Source: Zea mays
Lineage: Eukaryota > Streptophyta > Magnoliopsida > Poales > Poaceae
Length of the DNA stretch: 64,000 nt
Direction of reading: 5' to 3'
Assembly: GCF_902167145.1 (NCBI RefSeq)
Contig: NC_050098.1
Location: 33,164,501-33,228,500 of the forward strand
Shown here piece by piece: positions 53,864 through 64,000 of the stretch; within the stretch, counting starts at the first letter, position 1; the number at the start of each line of letters is the position of its first letter. The notes beneath the pieces were generated by a model. It was not told the DNA's origin, ran no database searches, and was given only the letters and a program-made list of their open reading frames with translations. Position numbers and translations under genes: made by a program.

Positions 53864-56236
53864 TGTGATACCCGGTTTGCAAAGAAGAGAAGTTGGGGGT
53901 TGTTCTTTTTTTGTTTTTCCCTCATTCGGTTGTTGTTTTGGGGATTTGGAATTTTGTGGAAAACATTCACAACTAGGGCAGTAGAATTTATTTGGTTTGA
54001 CGCTTGCGTTGCGGTCGGGAGCTGTCGCGTGGGTTAGTTGGGCCGCAATTGGTGTTTCGGCCCATTAATCCTCCCAAACCCTAGCCGCCTCCCTCCTAAC
54101 CCCCTCCCCCGTTGTGCAGCCGCCCCCCACTTCTCCCACACCTTGGCCGCCGCCCCCTGCCCATCTCCTCCTCTCTCAATTCTTGCAGCCACACCACCAA
54201 ACCCTAGCCGCCCCCCCCCCCCCAATCTCCTCCTCCCAAGGTGCCAATCCTTGCCGCTCGGATCATCGTCACGTGGTGCGAGTCTTCAATCATTTTGGTG
54301 GAGGGAAGAAGGGAGGAAGGAAAGGGGGAGAATCCAAGGTGATTTTTGTGTTCATCCCTTGTTCATTTGCGCTGCAATTCAATTGATTAGAGGTTGCGTT
54401 TGCGATTGGGTAGAGGGGGCTGTCCAGAATTTTAGGTGGTGGATGAACAACAGTAGTTCTAGCAGTTTCTGTGTTTTTTTCGTGAAAAATTAAGGGAAAC
54501 CAGTTTGGGGATCATGTAGAACTTTGTCTTACCTTTCCAACGAGTATTTATGCGCTCAATTTGGAGTTATAAATTGAAAGTTATCACCGTTTGAATCCGG
54601 GTATGTGGCTGTCCAAAAAAACAGATTTTCAGGGGGATGAACAGCAGCAGTATTAGCAGTTTCTGGGGATTTTTCGGGAGTAATTAGGGTTAATAAGTAT
54701 AAGAATCATGAAGGGCTCTTTCTTATCTTTCCAACAAGTACTTATGCGCTTGATTCGGAATTATATTTTAAAAGTTATCGCTGTTTGAATCCGAGTATGT
54801 CGCTGCCCAAAACAGGAAAAAACAGATTGCAGGGTTTATTTTGTGGACCGTTTAGGGGTAATTAGATGTTAGAATTTAATCATAAATTGTATACAAAACT
54901 TGTGGGGAATTTTATGTAGTTGCCTCTGGAGTTTTTGTTTGACACCACTGCTGTCTTAATTTTAAAGTTATAGAATTGTTAAGCAGCGCCGCTGCAGTTT
55001 GGTTGGTGTGGGGAGAATTGTTACCCGCGGCGGGGTTTGAGATTGCGCGTAGGTGCGGCGTTGTTTTGAGTTTTTTATGTGAATTTGGTGCACTAAGTTG
55101 GGTGTCAAAAACAGGTGGTGGACTCCCAGATCGTTCTTAGGGACTTGCCCAAACTTCCGGTGAAGGCAAGTAAAACTGTGATGGTTATTCCGTCTGTCAG
55201 ATGAGGAGTTGTATACTTGCTGATTATGTTGTGCTATTGTGTTCATATTCATATTTTCTTTTGAGTACCATCATTTGAAAATGTTCATGTTTCATGGATT
55301 TCATATGTTGAGTTTGAGGTTTGATTATGTTACTCAAGTGGTTATTATGTGGAATGGGTGGAAGTAAATGTCTAGCACATTTTTATTTGGGAAGAACTCA
55401 TGATGTTGTCATGCATAATGCACTCATCATCCATTGCATTGAAGTTTCGTCGCGATCTTATGGTCCGACCGTACCGGTACATTGAGCATCATATGTTGCC
55501 CGAGAAGGGGTATGGTGCAGCTTCATATCCTTAGAGATATGGAGGCAGAAGTCATTATTGCATTTGTAGCCATGTGCATTCATGGGAGAGGTGTGAAATC
55601 TATTATGTGGATGTGGATAATTTGGACTTGTGCATGGTGATTCTACTTGGCGTTGAGTTTTTAGTTACTTGTTTACTTGCTGCAATTTACTGTTCAAAAG
55701 AAAAGAAAGAAGTTCTGAACACGTGGTTGTGTAAGCACAGTTGATTTACAATGTCCTATTTGTTGTTGTTATGTTTACTTGCTGAGATGTGTTATCTCAC
55801 ATCTTGCATTGTTTGATGCAAGCACCTAATTTCTGCTTTGGGAATAGAGGGATGTAGCGGCACGACCACTACACCTTTAATAAAGGAACCACCATTTAAT
55901 AATGTTGTTAACCAGAGTTGGTCAAGTCTAGTGAATTGCTTTGTTCTTGGTTGAGCGTTTATTTTGGGGTGGGCTGAGTTTCTTATCCCATTTGTTTTAC
56001 TTCAGTTGGGGCATAAATGAGCTTTACCACTTTGCATCTAGTTTCTACTATGTGAATTATATGTCTTTATATCCTATATGAACTTCATGTTTTCCCCTCC
56101 TTGTTATGTTAGTTTCAAAGGAGGTGCTGCCGGATTTTGCTATATTTTCTTTCTTTATTACGCCTCTTGTGTGGAGTAAGTTAGGTGGGTGGGGTTTTTG
56201 GTGATATCCATTGTGTGTGACCAGTGGGGTGTTACA
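53864..56236 (+). repeat. C 5' LTR
   Basis: It starts TGTGATACCCGG and ends GGGGTGTTACA. Near 54070-54240 is a C-rich leader-like segment with AAACCCTAGCCGCC and a run of thirteen C that is shorter in the 3' LTR. No protein-like frame. A three-base GCT insertion relative to the 3' LTR lies near 55220. Confidence 0.92.
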
Positions 56237-56238
56237 GT

Positions 56239-56250
56239 TGGTATCAGAGG
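56239..56250 (+). other. C primer binding site (initiator tRNA-Met)
   Basis: TGGTATCAGAGG, two bases after the LTR, complementary to the 3' end of initiator tRNA-Met, as expected of chromoviruses. Confidence 0.9.
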
Positions 56251-56428
56251 AATAGGCTGTAGATCCTAGCAAGTGAAGTAATAATAAATTGACACACTGC
56301 ACATGTAGGATGGGATTTCTGGCTTGCTATTGATATGTTCTGTTATTGTATGTGCTAGTTTGGCATTATCTGAAGAGATGTTATGCCAATCTTATTTACT
56401 TATTATTCTCATCCCTGTGGCTGCAGCT

Positions 56429-57820
56429 ATGCTGCCTCGTAGGGCTCGAGGTAGCCCGCAAGCTCCTAGTGGGGACTCGATGAGTCCGGCGACAATGTTA
56501 GCCGCGATGCAGGCCATGCAGCAGGAGTTGGCCCTTCTGAGGCAAGCCATTCCTGTCGCCCCTGCGGGTGCTGCTCAGGGTGCTGGAGGTGGAGAAGTGC
56601 CCGGGGGCGCTGTCCCTGCGGGTGCTGTTCCAGGTGGCGGGGCCGAGGTGCCTCTTTCAGTCAGTGGTCTTTCTCTGATGCAGTGGATGGGCATGAAGTT
56701 GGATTCTTTTGATGGCAGTGGTACTTAGGTCGAGGCGGCAGATTGGTTGACTTATGTGGAGGATAAGATGAATGTCTTCGAGATTGCTTATGGAGATCGG
56801 GTTCGCTTTGGCACTCAGCTGCTGAAGGGAGAGGCTCAGATTTGGTGGAGAGGCGTGCAGGCAGCGCACTCCTCCTCACTAGGAGTCCTATCTTGGGATG
56901 TTTTCATCAGGCAGTTTGAAAGGAGATTCTACCCGGTCACCTTTCTGGAGAAAATGAAGATTGACTTGCACTCCTACAAGCAGGAGAAGAAGTCTATCAC
57001 AGAGTATGAGGTGGGCTTCAACAAGATGGTCCGCTTTGTCCCTCATGTGGCTTATAATGAGATGGAGAAGGCGAGCCAGTTTCGTCAGGGTCTGAAGCCT
57101 TCTATCAGGCATGCACTGGGGGCCTTTCCATTGGTGGACTTCCGTACCACGGTGGAGCAGGCGCTGGGTGTGGAGATGCAACACTAGTATACCATGGAGT
57201 CGCAGAAGTCTTCGGGTGTTGATCAGCCTCGTAGCCAGGACACGAGGAGGGGCAACACTGGAGGTCCAGCTCACAAGAGGGGCAAGTCTCAGCATCAGCG
57301 CCACCATCCTTACCGTGGCAAATCTTCTGACTCGGGTACTTCGGGAGGAAGTACTCAGAGGTTTCGGGCCGTTCCTAAGCCCGGGCTGGGGCTAGTGTGT
57401 TTCCGCTGTGGAGATGCGCATCGCCGTGCAGAGTGCCAGTGGAGTGGCAGGTGTTCTATCTGCAGTCAGGACCACAAGGATGTGGTGTGTAGGAGGAATC
57501 CCAATGGGAAGCTCAGATGGGAGCCGATGACTTCCTCCTCTTCTCAGGGCACTATCAACATGATGTCAAGTGCTGAGCAGCAGTTTTCTGTTCCTCTTTC
57601 TCCACAGCAGCTTTATGTGCCTGGGACTTCTCAGTTCGTGCCGATGCAGGGTTTTCCTCAGTATCAGGTCGCGCCTACTCCTGCACCGTCTACTCCTATG
57701 CCGTCTCAGTTTGGAGCTCCGCGCCTGCCTCATGCAGTGGCTCAGTGGGGTTCTTCTGTTAATCTCACTCCGGGGGCTTCCTCTTCTGCGGGTATTTCTG
57801 GAGCTTATGTGCTACCCGCT
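56429..57820 (+). pseudogene. C gag with two in-frame TAG codons
   Basis: The ATG at 56429 (MLPRRARGSPQAP) follows an upstream in-frame start at 56324 that is less likely. A Gly/Ala/Pro-rich N-terminus precedes the gag core (MKLDSFDGSGT, TAG at 56726-56728, then VEAADWLTYVEDKM, QIWWRGVQAAH, FERRFYP). A second TAG is at 57185-57187, directly after EMQH. The nucleocapsid part has two short Cys/His clusters ([13 protein letters not shown] and [13 protein letters not shown]) and Lys/Arg-rich segments. All parts are in one frame and continuous with pol. Confidence 0.88.
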
Positions 57821-60800
57821 ATGGATGGCAGGGAGCAAGGAGACGTGGTGACAGGTACAATTTCAGTTGATTCGTTTGCAGCCCATGCTCTTTTTGACTA
57901 TGGCGCTAGCTATTCGTTTGTTTCGGAGGATTTTATGTCGCGGGCTGGTCTTTCGGTGCAGAGGTTGGGTCACCCAATTTTGGTTAGATCTGCTAATGGC
58001 TCCATTAGTAGCTGTTCAGTTTGTCAGGGGTGTTCCGTCATTCTTGTTGATGAGGTTTTTTCGGCCAATCTGGTGGTGATTTCCTTGGGGGCATTCGATG
58101 TTATCTTGGGTATGGATTGGTTATCCCAGTATCGCGCGGTTATATCCTGCTTCTGGAAGACAGTGTTATTGCAGGCACCGTCGGGTAAGGAGGTGGTATT
58201 CTTGGGAAGTTCCCCGAAGTTCACATTATCCTTGTTGGCACAATTGCTTCCTAATCGCCGGTCAAGGAAGTCGGGGATCTTTTTCTCCATGGTGGTGGAG
58301 GGTGAGGCTGCCTTGCGGGTGCAGGACATCCGGGTGGTGTGTGACTTTGCTGACGTGTTTCCGGCGGAGCTTCCAGGCATTCCTCCGGAGCGCGATGCAG
58401 CTTTTGAGATTAAGCTGATCCCGGGTACGCAGCCTATTCATAAGGCCCCGTATCGAATGGCCCCAAAGGAGCAGATTGAATTAAAGCGGCAATTGGATGA
58501 TCTGCTGGCTAAGGGCTTCATTAGGCCTAGCAGGTCTCCATGGGCTTCCCTGGTATTGTTTGTTGAGAAGAAGGATAAAAGCAAGCGGCTGTGTGTGGAT
58601 TATCGCGCTTTGAATCAAGTGACAATCAAGAATAAATATCCGCTTCCCCGAATTGAGGTCCTCTTTGAGCAGTTGAGGGGTGCCCAGGTGTTCTCCAAAA
58701 TTGATTTGAACTCTGGTTATCATCAATTGAGGATTCGTGAGGAGGATATTGAGAAGACCGCCTTCTGCACCAGGTATGGGCATTATGAGTTCATAGTCAT
58801 GTCTTTTGGCTTAACTAATGCCCCTGCTGCCTTTATGGAAGCAATGAATAAGATGTTGCATGAATTCCTGGACGACTTTGTGGTCGTGTTCCTGGATGAT
58901 ATTCTGATTTATTCAAAGACCGAGGCCGAGCATGAGTAGCATCTCCGTCTCGTTCTGGGTGCCCTAATGAAGAATCAATTCTATGGCAAGTTGAAGAAGT
59001 GTGCCTTTTGGCTATCCGAAGTGACTTTCCTAGGGCACGTGATTAATCAGCAGGGTATTGCGGTTGATCCCAAAAATGTTGCGGCTGTGGTGGAGTGGAA
59101 GAGACCCTCTAGTGTCACTGAAATCCGAAGTTTCTTGGGGCTTGCTGGGTATTATCGGCGCTTCGTACCAAATTTTTCCAGCATTGCTAAGCCTTTGACT
59201 AGGCTCCTGGAGAAGGGTGTTCCCTTCGTCTGGTCCGGCGATTGTGAGGTCAGTTATCGGTCATTGAAGAGCAAGTTGGTGGACGCCCCTATCCTAGCTT
59301 TGCCTGAGAGTGGTAAGCGTTTCACGGTTTATACGGATGCTTCGCGTATTGGTCTTGGTTGTGTGCTGATGCAGGAAGGCAGAGTGATTGCTTATGGCTC
59401 AAGGCAGTTGAGGAAGCATGAGGGAAATTATCCAACTCATGATCTGGAATTGGCCGTGGTGGTTTTTGCTCTAAAGTCGTGGAGGCATTACCTTTATGGC
59501 GAGGCTTGTGACATTTTCACCGATCACAAAAGTCTCAAGTATATTTTTACTCAGAAGGAGCTGAATTTGCGGCAGCGTCGGTGGCTAGAATTGATTAAAG
59601 ACTATGATTTGTCCATTCATTATCACCCGGGGAAGGCTAATGTGGTGGCGGATGCCCTTAGCAGGTTCGGGGTTCCAAAGGTGGTCTTGCCATTGATCGC
59701 TGATCTGGACCGTTTGGGGATTGCTTTGTGTTATGTCGGCACTGCTAGCGAGGAGACTCAGATGCTTATTCAATCCTCTCTCATGGAGAGGGTGCGTGCG
59801 GCTCAGCAGCAGGATCGTCTTTTGCAGGAAGCTCGAAAGAGGGCTGGTGATGGTAAACCGCAGGAGTTCACCATTGACGAGAATGATTTGGTTCGTTTCA
59901 GGGGCCGCCTCTGTGTGCCTCAGGAATCAGAGGTGAAGATGGATATCTTGAGAGAAGCTCATAAAACGCCTTACACCGTCCATCCTGGCGAAACCAAAAT
60001 GTACCGAGATTTGAAGCAAAACTTCTGGTGGAAGCGGATGAAGGTTGACGTTTCTAAGTATGTGGCCGCCTGTGAAGTATGTCAGCGCGTGAAGGCTGAG
60101 CATAAGCGGCCTGCAGGTTTGCTGAAGCCATTAGAAATTCCAGAGTGGAAATGGGAGCATATCACCGTGGATTTTGTGGTGGGTCTACCTCGTTCCCCTC
60201 GTGGCAGGGATGCTATTTGGGTGGTAGTGGATCGCTTGACTAAGTCCGCACATTTTATTCCCATGAAGACCACAAATTCAGCTTCAGATTTGGTTCCCTT
60301 GTATATGAAGGAAGTAGTCAGGCTTCACGGGGTACCTAAGTCTATTGTTTCTGATCGAGACTCCAAATTTGTATCCAAATTCTGGGAGAGTCTCCATAGT
60401 GCTTTGGGCACCAAGCTTTCGCTTAGTGTCGCTTTTCACCCTCAGACGGATGGTCAGTCAGAGCGAATAATCCAAACCTTGGAAGATATGTTGCGTGCTT
60501 GTGTTCTGTCATGGAAGGGTAGCTGGGAGGATCATCTTGCACTGGCAGAGTTTGCTTATAACAACAGCTGCCAGGCTAGCATCAAGATGGCACCATTTGA
60601 GGCTTTGTATGGCAGGCGGTGTATCTCTCCTCTGTGCTGGGAGACTTTGGGAGAGAGATCCCTGGTTGGTCCTGATTGGGTTCAGCAAACTTCTGAAAAG
60701 GTTCGGGAAATTCGTCAGAATATTTTGGCAGCTCAGAGTCGTCAGAAGAGTTATGCTGATGTGAGGAGGCGGGATCTGGAATTTGTTGTGGGTGACCAAG

Positions 60801-61222
60801 TCCTTCTCAGGGTATCACCCACTAAGGGAGTTGTTAGGTTCGGTGTCTCTGGGAAGCTCAGCCCGAGATACATTGGACCGTTCACTATCTTGGCCCGAGT
60901 GGGCAGCCTGGCTTATCGCTTGCTACTGCCGGATTCCATGGCAGGGGTACACCCGGTTTTTCATGTCTCTATGTTGAGGAAGTTCTTGCGGGATCCGGAC
61001 CATCAGATTGAGATGGAACCAATTGCGGTGCAGCAGGATCTGACTTTGGAGTGTCGTCCGGTGCGTATATTGGAATTCTCGGAGCGTGTGTTGAGGAAGA
61101 GATCAATTAAGTATGTCAAGGTCTTATGGACTAATCAGTCTGAGCGCGAGGCTACGTGGGAACTTGAGGAGCTGATGCGGCAGAAGTACCCGGAACTTTT
61201 CGTTGTGGGTAAGTGTTGTTGA
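57821..61222 (+). pseudogene. C pol: protease, RT, RNase H, integrase, chromodomain (one in-frame TAG)
   Basis: The same frame as gag. Protease [13 protein letters not shown] has DYG where D(S/T)G is expected. RT carries [10 protein letters not shown], and a TAG lies 11 codons further (58937-58939). The frame continues through RNase H ([19 protein letters not shown]) and integrase with HHCC (VHPGETKMY ... CEVCQRVK) and catalytic blocks [17 protein letters not shown] and [11 protein letters not shown]. The C-terminal chromodomain has [17 protein letters not shown], the part that in chromoviruses directs integration to marked chromatin. Apart from the TAG and the protease change, the domains look intact. 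Confidence 0.9.
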
Positions 61223-61282
61223 TTCATTAATCTTTTCTTTTGTCATTCCGATAGAAGCGTCAGAATTCGAGGTCGAATTCTT

Positions 61283-61298
61283 TTTAAGAGGGGTAGAG
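61283..61298 (+). other. C polypurine tract
   Basis: TTTAAGAGGGGTAGAG directly before the 3' LTR start, the expected primer for plus-strand synthesis. Confidence 0.75.
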
Positions 61299-63667
61299 TG
61301 TGATACCCGGTTTGCAAAGAAGAGAAGTTGGGGGTTGTTCTTTTTTTGTTTTTTTTCCCTCATTCGGTTGTTGTTTTGGGGATTTGGAATTTTGTGGAAA
61401 ACATTCACAACTAGGGCAGTAAAATTTATTTGGTTTGACGCTTGCGTTGCGGTCGGGAGCTGTCGCGTGGGTTAGTTGGGCCGCAATTGGTGTTTCGGCC
61501 CATTAATCCTCCCAAACCCTAGCCGCCTCCCTCCTAACCCCCTCCCCCCTTGTGCAGCCGCCCCCCCACTTCTCCCACACCTTGGCCGCCGCCCCCCTGC
61601 CCATCTCCTCCTCTCTCAATTCTTGCAGCCACACCACCAAACCCTAGCCGCCCTCCCAATCTCCTCCTCCCAAGGTGCCAATCCTTGCCGCTCGGATCAT
61701 CGTCACGTGGTGCGAGTCTTCAATCGTTTTGGTGGAGGGAAGAAGGGAGGAAGTAAAGGGGGAGAATCCAAGGTGATTTTTGTGTTCATCCCTTGTTCAT
61801 TTGCGCTGCAATTCAATTGATTAGAGGTTGCGTTTGCGATTGGGTAGAGGGGGCTGTCCAGAATTTTAGGTGGTGGATGAACATCAGTAGTTCTAGCAGT
61901 TTCTGTGTTTTTTTCGTGAGAAATTAAGGGAAACCAGTTTGGGGATCATGTAGAACTTTGTCTTACCTTTCCAACGAGTATTTATGCGCTCAATTTGGAG
62001 TTATAAATTGAAAGTTATCACCGTTTGAATCCGGGTATGTGGCTGTCCAAAAAAACAGATTTTCAGGGGGATGAACAGCAGCAGTATTAGCAGTTTCTGG
62101 GGATTTTTCGGGAGTAATTAGGGTTAATCAGTATAATAATCATGAAGGGCTCTTTTTTATCTTTCCAACAAGTACTTATGCGCTTGATTCGGAATTATAT
62201 TTTAAAAGTTATCGCTGTTTGAATCCGAGTATGTCGCTGCCCAAAACAGGAAAAAACAGATTGCAGGGTTTATTTTGTGGACCGTTTAGGGGTAATTAGA
62301 TGTTAGAATTTAATCATAAATTGTATACAAAACTTGTGGGGAATTTTATGTAGTTGCCTCTGGAGTTTTTGTTTGACACCACTGCTGTCTTAATTTTAAA
62401 GTTATAGAATTGTTAAGCAGCGCCGCTGCAGTTTGGTTGGTGTGGGGAGAATTGTTACCCGCGGCGGGGTTTGAGATTGCGCGTAGGTGCGGCGTTGTTT
62501 TGAGTTTTTTATGTGAATTTGGTGCACTAAGTTGGGTGTCAAAAACAGGTGGTGGACTCTCAGATCGTTCTTAGGGACTTGCCCAAACTTCCGGTGAAGG
62601 CAAGTAAAACTGTGATGGTTATTCCGTCTGTCAGATGAGGAGTCGTATACTTGATTATGTTGTGCTATTGTGTTCATATTCATATTTTCTTTTTTGTACC
62701 ATCATTTGAAAATGTTCATGTTTCATGGATTTCATATGTTGAGTTTGAGGTTTGATTATGTTACTCAAGTGGTTATTATGTGGAATGGGTGGAAGTAAAT
62801 GTCTAGCACATTTTTATTTGGGAAGAACTCATAATGTTGTCATGCATAATGCACTCATCATCCATTGCATTGAAGTTTCGTCGCGATCTTATGGTCCGAC
62901 CGTACCGGTACATTGAGCATCATATGTTGCCCGAGAAGGGGTATGGTGCAGCTTCATATCCTTAGAGATATGGAGGCAGAAGTCATTATTGCATTTGTAG
63001 CCATGTGCATTCATGGGAGAGGTGTGGAATCTATTATGTGGATGTGGATAATTTGGACTTGTGCATGGTGATTCTACTTGGCGTTGAGTTTTTAGTTACT
63101 TGTTTACTTGCTGCAATTTACTGTTCAAAAGAAAAGAAAGAAGTTCTGAACACGTGGTTGTGTAAGCACAGTTGATTTACAATGTCCTATTTGTTGTTGT
63201 TATGTTTACTTGCTGAGATGTGTTATCTCACATCTTGCATTGTTTGATGCAGGCACCTAATTTCTGCTTTGGGAATAGAGGGATGTAGCAGCACGGCCAC
63301 TACACCTTTAATAAAGGAACCACCATTTAATAATGTTGTTAACCAGAGTTGGTCAAGTCTAGTGAATTGCTTTGTTCTTGGTTGAGCGTTTATTTTGGGG
63401 TGGGCTGAGTTTCTTATCCCATTTGTTTTACTTCAGTTGGGGCATAAATGAGCTTTACCACTTTGCATCTAGTTTCTACTATGTGAATTATATGTCTTTA
63501 TATCCTGTATGAACTTCATGTTTTCCCCTCCTTGTTATGTTAGTTTCAAAGGAGGTGCTGCCGGATTTTGCTATATTTTCTTTCTTTATTACGCCTCTTG
63601 TGTGGAGTAAGTTAGGTGGGTGGGGTTTTTGGTGATATCCATTGTGTGTGACCAGTGGGGTGTTACA
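61299..63667 (+). repeat. C 3' LTR
   Basis: 2369 bp, same ends as the 5' LTR and followed by the ATTGC duplication. Differences from the 5' LTR are mostly transitions plus a shorter C run near 61650 and a three-base deletion near 62654. Confidence 0.92.
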
Positions 63668-63672
63668 ATTGC

Positions 63673-64000
63673 CAACACCCAATCCGGATCTCTTAGTGCA
63701 TCCTCTAACCCTGAATTTCTTGATCGTCTTCCTTGTCTTCATTCTCTTCATCTCCCCCTTGATCATTGTCTTCCTCTTGAGGTGGCTCATCTTCTTGATC
63801 TTCATTTTCATCATCTTGAGCCTGATCCTCGTCTTGAGTTGGTGGAGATGCTTGTATGGAAGATGACGGTTGATCTTGTGCTTGTGGTGGCTCTTCGGAT
63901 TCCTTTGGGCACACATCCCAAATGGACATGTTCCTTAGCACGACGCACGGAGCCTCTTTATCATCTAGCTCATCAAGATCAACTTGCTCCACTTGGGATC
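63673..64000 (-). pseudogene. A pol, acidic linker after integrase
   Basis: Minus strand, open from the window edge. It contains EQVDLDELDDKEAPCVVLRN and then a Pro/Gln/Asp/Glu-rich linker (QDEDQAQDDENEDQEDEPP) typical of the Sirevirus region between integrase and RT. It stops shortly after QEIQG. The following bases up to C, joined to 53858, encode LEDALRDPDWVLA in another frame. The stretch usually found between (the TTRSR and FCEHYSF blocks) is missing, so a deletion with frame change occurred here before C inserted. Confidence 0.8.

Larger units (their letters stand above)
53864..63667 (+). mobile_element. Ty3/gypsy chromovirus C (Tekay/Del-like), complete, young, inactive
   Basis: 9.8 kb with two long LTRs (2373 and 2369 bp) and a perfect 5-bp duplication ATTGC (53859-53863, 63668-63672) in the pol gene of Sirevirus A. 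Order: LTR, tRNA-Met primer site, one long gag-pol frame ending in a chromodomain, polypurine tract, LTR. Chromodomain plus large LTRs suggests the Tekay/Del group, but the family name is not fixed. The LTRs differ by roughly twenty substitutions as counted by eye, under 1 percent, so the insertion is recent. Three in-frame TAG codons nonetheless block gag-pol. Confidence 0.92.
41591..64000 (-). mobile_element. Sirevirus-type Ty1/copia element A, partial, split by B and C
   Basis: On the minus strand: end of the integrase/linker region (64000-63673), then (after C) RT-RNase H (53858-52379), a spacer with polypurine motifs, and the 3' LTR (51455-50942 and 42243-41591). The 5' LTR, gag and integrase core lie beyond 64000. 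It is inserted in the antisense gene of E; the candidate target site CTTAT (41586-41590) cannot be checked. The element is damaged by a stop in RNase H and a deletion with frame change before RT. Confidence 0.85.

Noticed and set aside
54038..54493. Pro-rich plus-strand frame in the C LTR (also at 61476)
   Set aside because: Present in both LTRs only because they are repeats; low complexity, disrupted by the C-run length difference, no family match.

Overview
This is a plant nuclear window, almost certainly from a grass with a large genome and most likely maize or a close Zea relative. The grounds are spliced plant genes with GT-AG introns, a DYW-class PPR gene, and dense nested LTR retrotransposons of types typical of maize: Tat-lineage Ty3/gypsy elements of Grande type with an antisense gene, Sirevirus-type Ty1/copia elements, and a chromodomain Ty3/gypsy element. 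The species is an inference. No bacterial feature, tRNA, rRNA or CRISPR array was seen.

Layout. 1-5033: 5' part of a decayed Tat-type gypsy element on the minus strand, inserted in a small hAT-like MITE (to 5160). 5161-9387: old repeat-derived DNA, including a candidate solo LTR (5793-7080) and a unit with 12-bp inverted ends (7213-8608). 9388-25501 is the gene island, with three apparently intact minus-strand genes. They are a six-exon enolase-phosphatase E1 of methionine salvage (9388-12557, with a LINE fragment in intron 2), an eight-exon chloroplast-type M48 zinc metallopeptidase (13819-15967), and an intronless DYW-type PPR protein (22961-25501). A nearly full LINE (about 17681-22790) and a Tourist-like MITE lie between them.

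25621-64000 is one nest of transposons. A hAT element (F, from 25621) was hit by Grande-like element E (plus, from 28125). E's 5' LTR was hit by related element D (minus, 28499-37650, TSD AGCAC), and E's antisense gene by Sirevirus A (minus, from 41591). A's 3' LTR was then hit by Sirevirus B (plus, 42244-50941, TSD AGTGT), and A's pol by chromovirus C (plus, 53864-63667, TSD ATTGC). E and A continue beyond the window.

How the parts relate. The three host genes are unrelated in function and simply share a gene-rich interval. Among the elements, D keeps pol but has lost almost all of gag, while E keeps a decayed gag and has lost pol. Both carry the spliced antisense gene, intact in D. The most unusual structure is D's 5' LTR: a perfect palindrome (78-bp arms, 37-bp loop) bounded by the target-site duplication, best explained by snap-back DNA synthesis before integration. 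All element reading frames except D's pol and D's antisense gene are broken by stops, frameshifts or deletions.
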